Assembly (NCBI GenBank): GCA_902563075.1
Contig: CACEWC010000002.1
Location: 1 to 64,000, forward strand
DNA length: 64,000 nucleotides
Direction: 5' to 3'
From: an uncultured Pelagibacteraceae bacterium
Lineage (GTDB): Bacteria; Pseudomonadota; Alphaproteobacteria; Pelagibacterales; Pelagibacteraceae
Every line of letters starts with the position of its first letter. The first letter of the stretch is position 1. This document shows positions 14,239-23,524 of the stretch, piece by piece. The notes below the pieces were generated by a model. The model was not told the origin of the DNA. It searched no databases and worked only from the letters and a program-made list of their open reading frames with translations. The position numbers were made by a program, and so were the translations under genes.

Positions 14239-14966
14239 GAATAAGAAGTTTTAAGTTTTTACTTAACTCAAAAATTCTTTTTTTAAGAAAAATTTATTTT
14301 TTTTACAATATATACTTAAGAAATTTTAAGTATCTTAAAGGTGGTTCTCAATTTAATGAAGATAAATACATTAATAGTTTCTTTGAAAATGATTATAAGG
14401 GAAAATTTGTAGATCTTGGTTGTTTTCATCCAACAAGGCACAATAATACATTTCAGTTTTATAAGAAAAATTGGAGAGGAATTAATGTAGATTTGAATCC
14501 CATCACAATTGAGTTATTTAATTTTTTTAGATCCAAGGATATCAATATTAATTGTGCAATAAGTGACAAAAAAACTAATAAAAAACTATATTTTGTAGAT
14601 GATTTTTCTCCTTTAAATACGCTAGATATAAATCACTTAAATTTCCTTAAAAAAAATTTTCTGATCAATAAAAAAGATTTCAAAGAAAAAAAAATAAAAA
14701 CAGACAATATTAATAACATTTTAAAAAGATATAATTTTAAAAAAGTAGATTTTTTGAACATCGATTTAGAAGGTTTAGAATATGAGGTTATTAAAAGTAT
14801 CGATTTTAAGAAATATGAGATAAATTTAATTTGTATAGAAATTTTAGATCATAATAATTCTGCTAGAAATAAAAGTAAAAAAATTAAACAAATACTTAAA
14901 AAAAGTAATTTTAAATTTCTTAAAAAAATAGGTGTAAACTCTATTTATAAAAATACCCTTATTTAA
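14235..14966 (+). CDS. FkbM-family methyltransferase
   Basis: FVDLGCFHPTRHNNTFQFYKKNWRGINVDLNP...; VDFLNIDLEGLEYEVIKSIDF. Confidence 0.8.
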   Translation: MRIRSFKFLLNSKILFLRKIYFFYNIYLRNFKYLKGGSQFNEDKYINSFFENDYKGKFVDLGCFHPTRHNNTFQFYKKNWRGINVDLNPITIELFNFFRSKDININCAISDKKTNKKLYFVDDFSPLNTLDINHLNFLKKNFLINKKDFKEKKIKTDNINNILKRYNFKKVDFLNIDLEGLEYEVIKSIDFKKYEINLICIEILDHNNSARNKSKKIKQILKKSNFKFLKKIGVNSIYKNTLI

Positions 14967-14968
14967 GC

Positions 14969-15862
14969 ATGAAACTACCTATAATTAATCATAAAGATTA
15001 TTTTGCAAAGATTGGAGATGATCATAGATTTCCAATTAATAAATTTGGTGAATTAGCTGACTATTTAATTAAAAAAAAATTAGTTAAAAGTTTTTATACT
15101 CCCTACCCTTGTTCTGATGAAACTCTTAAAAGGGCTCATTCTGAAAGTTATATCAAACATATCAAAAATAAAACATTAGATGAAAAAAGTGTAAAAAAAA
15201 TTGGTTTCCCTTTAGTTGATAGCGTGGTGAAAAGATCTCTGGTGGCAACAGGGGGTACAGTGTTGGCATCCAAACTGGCGATAAATTATGGTTTAGCCTG
15301 TAATACAGCAGGAGGAAGTCATCATGCAAATTTTAATGGTGGTGCTGGTTATTGTGTTTTTAACGATGTAGCTGTTGCTGCAAAATACCTACTGGATAGA
15401 GGTTTAGCCGGAAGAATTTTGATTTTAGATTTAGATGTCCATCAAGGTAATGGAAGTGCTGACATTTTTAAAGATAATCGAAATGTTTTTACTTTTAGTA
15501 TGCATTCAAAAACAAATTATCCAGCTAAAAAATCTATTAGTGATCTTGATGTTGATTTATATGATAATATGGAAGATCAGGATTATCTTAAGATACTAAA
15601 GTTTTATATTAAACAACTAAACGATGAAAATTTTGATTTTGTTTTTTATATAGCAGGTGTCGATATTCATTTTAATGATAGACTTGGAAAATTAAAAATT
15701 TCTGATGAGGGAGTTAAAAAAAGAGATGAAATTGTTACTGAAAACTTTTTTTCTAAAAGAATACCTCTTTGTGGTGTCTTAGGTGGCGGGTATAATAAAG
15801 ACGCCAAAAAGCTTGTAGAATTACATTCTTATTTACATCAATCATGTGCTAAATTAGTTTAA
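14969..15862 (+). CDS. Histone deacetylase-family protein
   Basis: GGSHHANFNGGAGYCVFNDVAVAA, ILDLDVHQGNG; zinc-dependent deacetylase fold motifs. Confidence 0.88.
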   Translation: MKLPIINHKDYFAKIGDDHRFPINKFGELADYLIKKKLVKSFYTPYPCSDETLKRAHSESYIKHIKNKTLDEKSVKKIGFPLVDSVVKRSLVATGGTVLASKLAINYGLACNTAGGSHHANFNGGAGYCVFNDVAVAAKYLLDRGLAGRILILDLDVHQGNGSADIFKDNRNVFTFSMHSKTNYPAKKSISDLDVDLYDNMEDQDYLKILKFYIKQLNDENFDFVFYIAGVDIHFNDRLGKLKISDEGVKKRDEIVTENFFSKRIPLCGVLGGGYNKDAKKLVELHSYLHQSCAKLV

Positions 15863-15866
15863 TAGA

Positions 15867-16238
15867 ATGAGTAAAAAGAACTCAAATTTAACTGCAGAAC
15901 AAAAATTAGTTATGTTTGAAGATGGTACTGAACCACCAAATTCAAGCGAGTTAAATAATGAAAAAAGAGAGGGAAGTTATCACTGTGCAAATTGTGATGT
16001 AAAATTATTTGACTCAAAAACTAAGTATGAAAGTGGATCAGGTTGGCCATCATTTTTTCAATCACTACCAGATGTATTTGAGACTAAAACTGACCATTTA
16101 ATAGGTTATGCAAGAACAGAGTATCACTGTAAAAATTGCAATGCCCATCACGGACACATTTTTGATGATGGACCTTTGCCAACTGGAAAAAGATATTGCA
16201 ATAATGGTGTGTGTTTAGTTTTTAAAGAGACTAAATAA
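15867..16238 (+). CDS. msrB: Peptide-methionine (R)-S-oxide reductase
   Basis: GSYHCANCDVKLFDSKTKYESGSGWPSF, HHGHIFDDGPLPTGKRYCNNGVCLVF. Confidence 0.95.
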   Translation: MSKKNSNLTAEQKLVMFEDGTEPPNSSELNNEKREGSYHCANCDVKLFDSKTKYESGSGWPSFFQSLPDVFETKTDHLIGYARTEYHCKNCNAHHGHIFDDGPLPTGKRYCNNGVCLVFKETK

Positions 16239-16250
16239 TTAATGGTTTAA

Positions 16251-16595
16251 ATGAGTAAAATTAAGTTCATCTTCTATTTAATTTTAGCCTTTGTTGCGTA
16301 CAAAGGTTTTGTTGCATTTAAAGATTTTGAGATTGGTGTTGATAATCGTGTATCAGAAATAGAGGAGAAAGCAGGTTTTGAGAAAGAGGGTGAAGTCATC
16401 GGTCTCATGATGTATTTGGGTGATCCTCCAGAATTGACAGAACATTTGTATACAGAAAACAGGTCAAGATGTTTGGAGATGAAAGAAATAGCAGAAGAAA
16501 CTTCGTTCGCTTATTATGAATGTGCAAGAGTTAACGCCGTGATTAGTGGCAAAAAGATTGTGAGCATAATTCAGGAACTTGAGGTAATTGAATAA
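16251..16595 (+). CDS. Hypothetical protein with one N-terminal hydrophobic segment
   Basis: Intact ORF with compatible spacing; no recognised family. Confidence 0.55.
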   Translation: MSKIKFIFYLILAFVAYKGFVAFKDFEIGVDNRVSEIEEKAGFEKEGEVIGLMMYLGDPPELTEHLYTENRSRCLEMKEIAEETSFAYYECARVNAVISGKKIVSIIQELEVIE

Positions 16596-16689
16596 TTAAG
16601 AATTTAATAGATAAAACGCCAAAAGTAGACATTATTCAATTAAACTTAAAAGATGAAAACTAAAGCTAAATTTACTATAAATCGCTCTT

Positions 16690-18465
16690 ATGTGTAAAAA
16701 TTTAAAGCACCTAATTAAAATTATATTTTTCGTCATAATCCATCAAAATTTGGCTTATTCAATCGATATTGATGATGGTGGGGTTACTACCGCCAAACAA
16801 ACTTTTACTTCAGCAGATACAACTATAACAATATCTAATTCATCTACATTAAGAAATTCACTAAATAATATGATTAACATTAATGGACAGGATAATGGAA
16901 CAGTTATTATTGAGGCCGGTTCAACTGTAGAAACGACAGGAGGTAAATCAAATCCTATTAATGGTAATGCCGCTTCTGGCTTAACTATAACCAACAGTGG
17001 AACAATCAAATCAGCATCTTCCAAGGCTATTAATTTAACTGACGCAACAACTGGTACATTAACAAATAATAGCGGTGGAGTAATTGAAGCAAATACAAAC
17101 ACTATCTCCATGTTTGGCGCGTCGACTGACGGTGTCACTATTCATAACTATGGAACAATTTTTGCTAATGATGTCGACAATACTGATGGTGGGACTAATA
17201 CAATTAAAAGTCATGATGATTCTACGAACGTAACTATAAATAATAATAGCGGTGGACATATTTATCATACTTCTGAAGGTGCAGTTATCTTATTGGGGGG
17301 TGGTGCTACTTTAAATAACAGCGGAAAAATTGAAAATAAAGATAGTCCAAATGTAAATTCAATTGGTATGTCAGGAGATACTGGAGCAACACTAAACTTA
17401 AAAGATGAGGGTATAGTTATTGGAAAGATCAATATCTCAGGCTCTGGCCACATGATAAAAGTAAACCACGGTATGGGACGATCATATTATTATAATACTT
17501 CAGGTATAGGAACTTATGATTTAGAAGATCTTGATGGAAATATTATAGTCAAAGGCTCTGTTGGTTCAGTAGCACAGGGAGGAAATGAAATTTTAGATGA
17601 GCAACTTGGACACAAATCAATTAATTTAAGAAAGTCAATCAGCAAATATAAAAGAAGCGAACAATATTTAAATCAAGAAGATGCATGGACAGAGATGTTT
17701 ACATCTTTTGAAAAAAGACAAGGAGAAAAAGAATCGTTCAGATTGGAACATAATAATTTGAGAGCTGGAGCAAACATAATTCAACCTGGACAAAACTCAA
17801 ATCAGATATTATCTATTGAAACTGGAAGACAAGAATTTGCTAAAGATCATAACATAGATCGTATTAGTTTATCGGCTGGTCTGCTGTCAGATGAAAAACA
17901 AACAAAATTTAATTCAAATTCTGAAACTTTTTTCGTAATCGGAGTAACGTTAAATAAAAGTACAAGAAGAATTCTTACAAACACAACCACTAGCGGATTT
18001 TTAGATATAGAGGATGAGTATTTTAATTATGATGCTGTTTTAGGAACTAAGTTTTTAAATGATATGATACCTGACATTAGTTATTCCATAGGTTACAGCT
18101 TCACTCCTAAACATGAAGAAAGTCACTTTTACAAATGGGAAAAAAAGGATTTTATAAACGCATCAATAGCATTCAGCGATGAATATTTGATTTTAAGTGA
18201 TGATAAATCAAAATTATATTTCAATTGGCTAGCTGATTTCAGAGAAGCAATTATGGAAGAAACTCAAGAGTTTCGTGTTAACAATGTATTAGCGGAGTAT
18301 CAAGCAGATGATGATTTATCAAGAGAAATTACTATCACTGCTGGATTAGATTATGAATTTCAACCTTTAGACAATAGTTTATTTTCTATTAATTTAGATG
18401 GTCTTTATTCAAGCCAAGAGACCTTTGGTGCTCAAGCCAAACTATATTACAAATCAATATTTTAA
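16690..18465 (+). CDS. Putative secreted beta-helix / autotransporter-like outer-membrane protein
   Basis: N-terminal signal-like segment; repeated NNSGG.I / .NSGTI.. turns; C-terminal alternating hydrophobic strands ending in F (LYYKSIF). Confidence 0.65.
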   Translation: MCKNLKHLIKIIFFVIIHQNLAYSIDIDDGGVTTAKQTFTSADTTITISNSSTLRNSLNNMININGQDNGTVIIEAGSTVETTGGKSNPINGNAASGLTITNSGTIKSASSKAINLTDATTGTLTNNSGGVIEANTNTISMFGASTDGVTIHNYGTIFANDVDNTDGGTNTIKSHDDSTNVTINNNSGGHIYHTSEGAVILLGGGATLNNSGKIENKDSPNVNSIGMSGDTGATLNLKDEGIVIGKINISGSGHMIKVNHGMGRSYYYNTSGIGTYDLEDLDGNIIVKGSVGSVAQGGNEILDEQLGHKSINLRKSISKYKRSEQYLNQEDAWTEMFTSFEKRQGEKESFRLEHNNLRAGANIIQPGQNSNQILSIETGRQEFAKDHNIDRISLSAGLLSDEKQTKFNSNSETFFVIGVTLNKSTRRILTNTTTSGFLDIEDEYFNYDAVLGTKFLNDMIPDISYSIGYSFTPKHEESHFYKWEKKDFINASIAFSDEYLILSDDKSKLYFNWLADFREAIMEETQEFRVNNVLAEYQADDDLSREITITAGLDYEFQPLDNSLFSINLDGLYSSQETFGAQAKLYYKSIF

Positions 18466-18549
18466 ATTAGATCAAACAACGACCTATTCTGGTTAATTTG
18501 ATGAAACTATATTATTGTTTTTTTATAATATCTGTGAATAAATAATAAA

Positions 18550-19563
18550 ATGTTTGAAAAATTAGAAGAATTAGCCAAAAACAATAAAAAAATTTCTGAT
18601 TTTCATATTAGATCAGGCTCTCCACTTGCTTATAGACAAACTGGAGAAATCATAATGGTTAAGGATGTTGTAGTTAAACCACAGGATCTAATCGATATGA
18701 TGACTACAAATTGTAATGAGCATGAAACTAAAAAATTTCAAGACACCCACGAATTAGACTCTGCTGTTACTATAAGTGGATTAAGATTTAGAGCTAATTT
18801 CTATAAAACCTTAAATGGTCCAGCAGCGGTATTAAGGCGTGTAGAAAGCAAAATACCAGAGATGGGTCAATTTGATTTGCCAGATGTTCTTTATGATATA
18901 ATTGATATGCACAAAGGATTAGTATTGGTCACTGGACCAACTGGATCTGGAAAATCAACTACACTGGCTGCAATTGTTAATGAAATCAATAAAACAAGAA
19001 CTGCTAATATTATAACAGTAGAAGATCCAGTAGAATTCATACATACCGACCAAAAAAGTATAGTCTCTCATAGAGAAGTAGGAAAACAAACACAATCCTT
19101 TGCAAGCGCATTAAAGGCTGCTCTTAGAGAAGACCCTGACGTTATATTGGTTGGTGAGATGAGAGATTTAGAAACTGTAAGTTTGGCTTTAACTGCTGCA
19201 GAAACTGGGCATTTAGTATTTGGAACGCTTCACACTAGTGGAGCACCCAATACAATTAACAGAATTATTGACGTATTTCCTCCAGAGCAACAAGCTCAAA
19301 TACGTGCACAATTATCAACATCTTTAAAAATGGTTGTAACTCAAAGATTATTAAAAACCAAAGATGGACTCGGTCGAGTTGGTGCTTTTGAAGTAATGAA
19401 ATGTAATGCTCCAATACAAAACTTAATCAGAGAAGCAAAAATTCATCAAATACCAAGCATCATGCAGACTGCAGTAAAAGATGGAATGATCACGATGACA
19501 AAATCGTTGGAGAATCTAGCTCAAGCAGGAAAAATTGATGCACTCAACACCAAAGAAAGTTAA
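18550..19563 (+). CDS. pilT: Type IV pilus retraction ATPase PilT
   Basis: GLVLVTGPTGSGKSTTLAAIVNEIN, AIL-type ALREDPDVILVGEMRDLETVSLALTAAETGHLVFGTLHT. Confidence 0.95.
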   Translation: MFEKLEELAKNNKKISDFHIRSGSPLAYRQTGEIIMVKDVVVKPQDLIDMMTTNCNEHETKKFQDTHELDSAVTISGLRFRANFYKTLNGPAAVLRRVESKIPEMGQFDLPDVLYDIIDMHKGLVLVTGPTGSGKSTTLAAIVNEINKTRTANIITVEDPVEFIHTDQKSIVSHREVGKQTQSFASALKAALREDPDVILVGEMRDLETVSLALTAAETGHLVFGTLHTSGAPNTINRIIDVFPPEQQAQIRAQLSTSLKMVVTQRLLKTKDGLGRVGAFEVMKCNAPIQNLIREAKIHQIPSIMQTAVKDGMITMTKSLENLAQAGKIDALNTKES

Positions 19564-20254
19564 AGGATTTACAATTTTAGAAGTAATAATTGTTCTCTCA
19601 CTTGTAGGAATAATTTCAGCAATAGGTATCCCAAATTTTAATTCTTGGAATAAAGACAGAGTAGTAAGAGCTGAAGCAGAAAGAGTAAGAGATATAGTAA
19701 CTAGTATTACCTCTCAAGTTCAAAGGGGACTATATGGATTTGGACAGTTTCAAGTAGACGTTACAGGAGCCAATGTATCTTTTAGTACTAACGGAATGCT
19801 TATGGCCAACATTGCAACAAGAGTTTTTCGAGATGGTACAGATGTATGTCTATCTGGCGATCTTGCTGAAGATTACTGGGATCATTTTGGTACTGATAGA
19901 CAAAATGCAGAGGTCAGATTTTATCAAACAGATGAAATTAAAGTCGATATAACAAATGGTGTTGTATGTTTTTCGAAAGATGGCTCTTTATTTAGTGGTG
20001 GTTTAGATTTTGGTGATAACGCGGAAGTAGTTGAAACTATTTTTATTTGTTCCCGTAATACTGAAACTTGTGAGGACCCAGAAGGAGAGGACATCGACTT
20101 AACTGAGACAGAAGAAGGGGGTGCTCAACCAGAGGAAGCGGATGACGATGACGATGACGATGACGACATTATTTATGTTGTTAGCTGGTCAAGATTTGGT
20201 AACGTTAAATTAGAGAAATGGAATTCAAATTCAAGTCAATGGATAGTTCAATAA
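19535..20254 (+). CDS. Type IV prepilin / GspH-FimT-like minor pseudopilin
   Basis: VKGFTILEVIIVLSLVGIISAIGIPNF class III signal; overlaps pilT 3' end. Confidence 0.85.
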   Translation: MMHSTPKKVKGFTILEVIIVLSLVGIISAIGIPNFNSWNKDRVVRAEAERVRDIVTSITSQVQRGLYGFGQFQVDVTGANVSFSTNGMLMANIATRVFRDGTDVCLSGDLAEDYWDHFGTDRQNAEVRFYQTDEIKVDITNGVVCFSKDGSLFSGGLDFGDNAEVVETIFICSRNTETCEDPEGEDIDLTETEEGGAQPEEADDDDDDDDDIIYVVSWSRFGNVKLEKWNSNSSQWIVQ

Positions 20255-21091
20255 ATGAAAAATATTAAGCAAAAAGGACTGACTATAATAGAAGCATTGA
20301 TATCAACTGCTCTGATAGGAATAGGTTTTATAGCCATATTTCAAATGGTAAATTTTTCTGTAACTTCCATAAATACTTCTGGTGAAAGAACCAAAGCAAA
20401 CTTCTTATCATCGATGATAGCTGAGGGTTTTATCGGTTATAAAGATTCGATAGGCGGTTTGAATAACGTAGATAAGGAAGAGATTTTTTTCAAGGATGGA
20501 AAAGCTTTTATTAATAAAGATGATGAGGACGTTAGGTGTCTCAAATTTTCAGAATATTATATGGCGCTTTCAAGAGGAAATAGGCCTCAATGCTCAACAT
20601 CAACAGGGGGAGAAGAACCAGAAATGGGGGATAATCCAGGTTGGAGTAACCACGCCTATACAGCTGGAACAGTTACACCTGGATCACTAAAATTTGATAA
20701 TTGTGATCAAAGAGCCGCCAGCGGTTACACCAAAGATAATTTAAAACCAATTCATGGACCAGGAGCTCAAACAGACGAAAATGTTGTAAATAATAAAGTG
20801 ATCAAATGGACACGTATGTTAGGAGAAGATAGATCAATACGGTGCAAAAGCAAAAAAGATTTTAAAACTGTTGATATGTTTGAAATGTGTATTTGGGATT
20901 GTCAAATATTTAATCCTAATATTTATGATGAAGCAATGTATGTTGGAAGAATTCAAATAAACTTGAACGATGGTAAAAAAAGAAAATTTTTATATTTTCA
21001 ATCAGATTATAAAATTAAAAATACTTATTCAGATTATATTTCATCAGAAGGTGATCGAGATGATGATGAACTAGAGGGGTTCGGTGGCTAG
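20255..21091 (+). CDS. Type IV minor prepilin (PilV-like)
   Basis: KQKGLTIIEALISTALIGIGFIAIFQM class III signal; position in minor pilin cluster. Confidence 0.8.
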   Translation: MKNIKQKGLTIIEALISTALIGIGFIAIFQMVNFSVTSINTSGERTKANFLSSMIAEGFIGYKDSIGGLNNVDKEEIFFKDGKAFINKDDEDVRCLKFSEYYMALSRGNRPQCSTSTGGEEPEMGDNPGWSNHAYTAGTVTPGSLKFDNCDQRAASGYTKDNLKPIHGPGAQTDENVVNNKVIKWTRMLGEDRSIRCKSKKDFKTVDMFEMCIWDCQIFNPNIYDEAMYVGRIQINLNDGKKRKFLYFQSDYKIKNTYSDYISSEGDRDDDELEGFGG

Positions 21092-22064
21092 ATATAAAAA
21101 TAATATTACTGGATTTACATTAATCGAAATTCTAATTGGAGTAGTTATTTCTGCGATTATGATGGCAGCAATGTTTACGACCTATACGGTAGTAAGCAAT
21201 TCATACAGTCAAGTAAGTGATGTAGCTGGAATAAGTAGATCAGGTAGAGACATTGTTACACTAATGATGAGAGATATTAGATTGGCAGGCTTTAAGTATC
21301 ATTATGGTACTTTTTCAAATGCAAATACAGACTATCCAAAAAGAGATTATCTTGAATTTGTGGCTGGTGATACAGAGGAAACTAGAGATGATAGTCATGC
21401 GCCAATAATAATTTATAAGAATACATTAAATTACTCAGATATTGAGCCTCAGTTTGATCTTGGAGGATCGTATGTGGATGGTTTAGATGGAAAACATAAT
21501 CCAGATGATTTTTGTTGCGATAGAATTCACATTGTTTATGGAGACTTTGTTGAAGGAGATACTGCTCAACCTTACAAAAGATATAAAATTACTTATTATG
21601 CTGTGCCGATGCAAAGAGTATCTAGCAAAGAATATGGGGTAAACGAGGAGGATCCAACAAAATATTACGGATTATATAGATCTAAAAGTAGTTGGATCCA
21701 ACCATTGGGTGATGACACTGGTGGAGAATGGGTTCATGACTCTGAAAGTGGTGAGTGTCTAGATTGTTATCGTGCAGAACTAGTTCGAGAATACTTAGAA
21801 GATATGGAATTTATAGCGTTAGATGAAAATGGAGTGATGGTTGAAGCTCAACCTTCAAATATGGAAAAAATAATGAGTATAAGAACAATAGATTTAAGAT
21901 TAACTTTTAGATCGTCTTCACAAAAAGGATATTTCAAAAATAAAATTAATAGAATGGTAAAATCTTTTACAGATGAGAGAACTAAACAAATTGATACCAG
22001 ATTTCATAGAGACACAATTTTTCTGACTGTACATACAAGAAATATTGGAGGAGGAGATATTTAA
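21084..22064 (+). CDS. Type IV minor prepilin (PilW-like)
   Basis: ITGFTLIEILIGVVISAIMMAAMF; LMMRDIRLAGF. Confidence 0.85.
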   Translation: MARYKNNITGFTLIEILIGVVISAIMMAAMFTTYTVVSNSYSQVSDVAGISRSGRDIVTLMMRDIRLAGFKYHYGTFSNANTDYPKRDYLEFVAGDTEETRDDSHAPIIIYKNTLNYSDIEPQFDLGGSYVDGLDGKHNPDDFCCDRIHIVYGDFVEGDTAQPYKRYKITYYAVPMQRVSSKEYGVNEEDPTKYYGLYRSKSSWIQPLGDDTGGEWVHDSESGECLDCYRAELVREYLEDMEFIALDENGVMVEAQPSNMEKIMSIRTIDLRLTFRSSSQKGYFKNKINRMVKSFTDERTKQIDTRFHRDTIFLTVHTRNIGGGDI

Positions 22065-23008
22065 TGAGACAAAATTCTGAAAAAGGTTTCGCTTTAGTTT
22101 TATCACTTGTCCTTTTGCTAGTTATGTCTTTGATGGGTGGAGCATTAATTGTAGTAGCCTCTGGAGATCATAAAAACAATAATACAAGTGACGAGTATCA
22201 ACAAACTTTTTATGTTGCAGAAACTGCTTTAATAGAAGGTGAAAAATATATTGTTGATAATTATTTGGGACACTGGATCTCATCCAAGGATGATTTAGTT
22301 TATGATGAAGTAGGTGATGATTTCTTTGATAGTAGCTGGAGAAATAGATGTGAGCGTGATGACGAAGATCTTGCTAGTTGTGCCAAGACTGAAGAAGAGA
22401 CAATTGAACTTACACAGTTAAAGAGTGCAAGGAAAACAAAATTTGATGATTACAAAGATAATTTAGAATTTGGAGAAATTGCAGTTGAGGATGATGCACC
22501 AATAAGTTTAGCAAGAAATGATTGGGGAAAAGGAATCATGTATAATAATGTCGAAATAGATAGGAACAACATGTCGTTATGTATGCAAAGTTTCAAAAAT
22601 TTTAAAACATCAGATCCCCCAATTAAAATTGCATATGAGTTACCAGATGATCATCCAAGACTTGGAGATTTTTGGAATATTGTTGGCCCAATTGTTACAG
22701 CTAATCATTTAATTGAACTTAATACGCCTCGTTTAGGATTTTCTGCAGCAGAACAGGCAAGAGTATTAGAGCAAGAAAGGGAATATTTAAGAAGATTTAG
22801 ATATACATTTTTTATCCAACATGTCGGCTATTCAACTTTTCGTGGAGGCACAGTTATGGGTGGAAGTGTCAGAACCGCATCAGCTGCTGATATGGCAAGA
22901 CAAGGCTCAGCCTACAAAGTATATGGATGTGGTTTAATGTTTAACCGAAATATGACCAGGGTGAACATTATAGTCCCTTTGACTTCAATGACTGTTATGC
23001 CATATTAA
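22064..23008 (+). CDS. PilX-like pilus assembly protein
   Basis: EKGFALVLSLVLLLVMSLMGGALIVVASGDH...ETALIEGE typical of PilX N-terminus. Confidence 0.8.
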   Translation: MRQNSEKGFALVLSLVLLLVMSLMGGALIVVASGDHKNNNTSDEYQQTFYVAETALIEGEKYIVDNYLGHWISSKDDLVYDEVGDDFFDSSWRNRCERDDEDLASCAKTEEETIELTQLKSARKTKFDDYKDNLEFGEIAVEDDAPISLARNDWGKGIMYNNVEIDRNNMSLCMQSFKNFKTSDPPIKIAYELPDDHPRLGDFWNIVGPIVTANHLIELNTPRLGFSAAEQARVLEQEREYLRRFRYTFFIQHVGYSTFRGGTVMGGSVRTASAADMARQGSAYKVYGCGLMFNRNMTRVNIIVPLTSMTVMPY

Positions 23009-23011
23009 CGT

Positions 23012-23524
23012 ATGATCAAAAAAATTAATTTTAAACTCTTAATATTTATATTCCTATTATCTACGTCATATTCAATGTCTAGCGAATGTGAATTAGAATT
23101 CGATATAGGTGATAATGTTGAAAAAATATTTAATGATATGGGTTTAGAAAAAGGTAGCATAATTGAAGAAACTTATCTTGATTATTACGAACAAGAAACA
23201 AATTACGTGTGTCCTGATAGTGGGATGAATGGTGGGATTATGCAAGTTTATATAAAAGATGATGAGGTAATAGGCATTAAATTTAAAAACTTCACCTATG
23301 ATGAGGAGAATTTTAATGAAGATAATTTGATCTATTATTATGTTAAAAAAAATTTTAAAATCCAAGAAGTGGAAAAAATTAGCCCTATAGATACAAATGG
23401 GGGAGCTAGTTGGAAAGTAACGGGAAAATTCTACATTTATGATAAACTTTATGTGAAGGAAAAATTAAAATTGGCAGAGGAGTTACTAATAACAAATGAA
23501 AAATTCTTTTATTCATATTTTTAA
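23012..23524 (+). CDS. Hypothetical exported protein between PilX- and PilY1-like genes
   Basis: Signal peptide-like N-terminus (KINFKLLIFIFLLSTSYSMSSE); tight spacing with neighbours. Confidence 0.65.
   Translation: MIKKINFKLLIFIFLLSTSYSMSSECELEFDIGDNVEKIFNDMGLEKGSIIEETYLDYYEQETNYVCPDSGMNGGIMQVYIKDDEVIGIKFKNFTYDEENFNEDNLIYYYVKKNFKIQEVEKISPIDTNGGASWKVTGKFYIYDKLYVKEKLKLAEELLITNEKFFYSYF

Noticed and set aside
16755-17138. 127-aa minus-strand ORF antisense to the beta-helix protein
   Set aside because: Val/Pro/Ile-rich translation arises from the antisense of Asn/Thr/Gly repeats.
20496-20690. 64-aa plus-strand ORF within the PilV-like gene
   Set aside because: Alternate frame of a recognisable prepilin gene.
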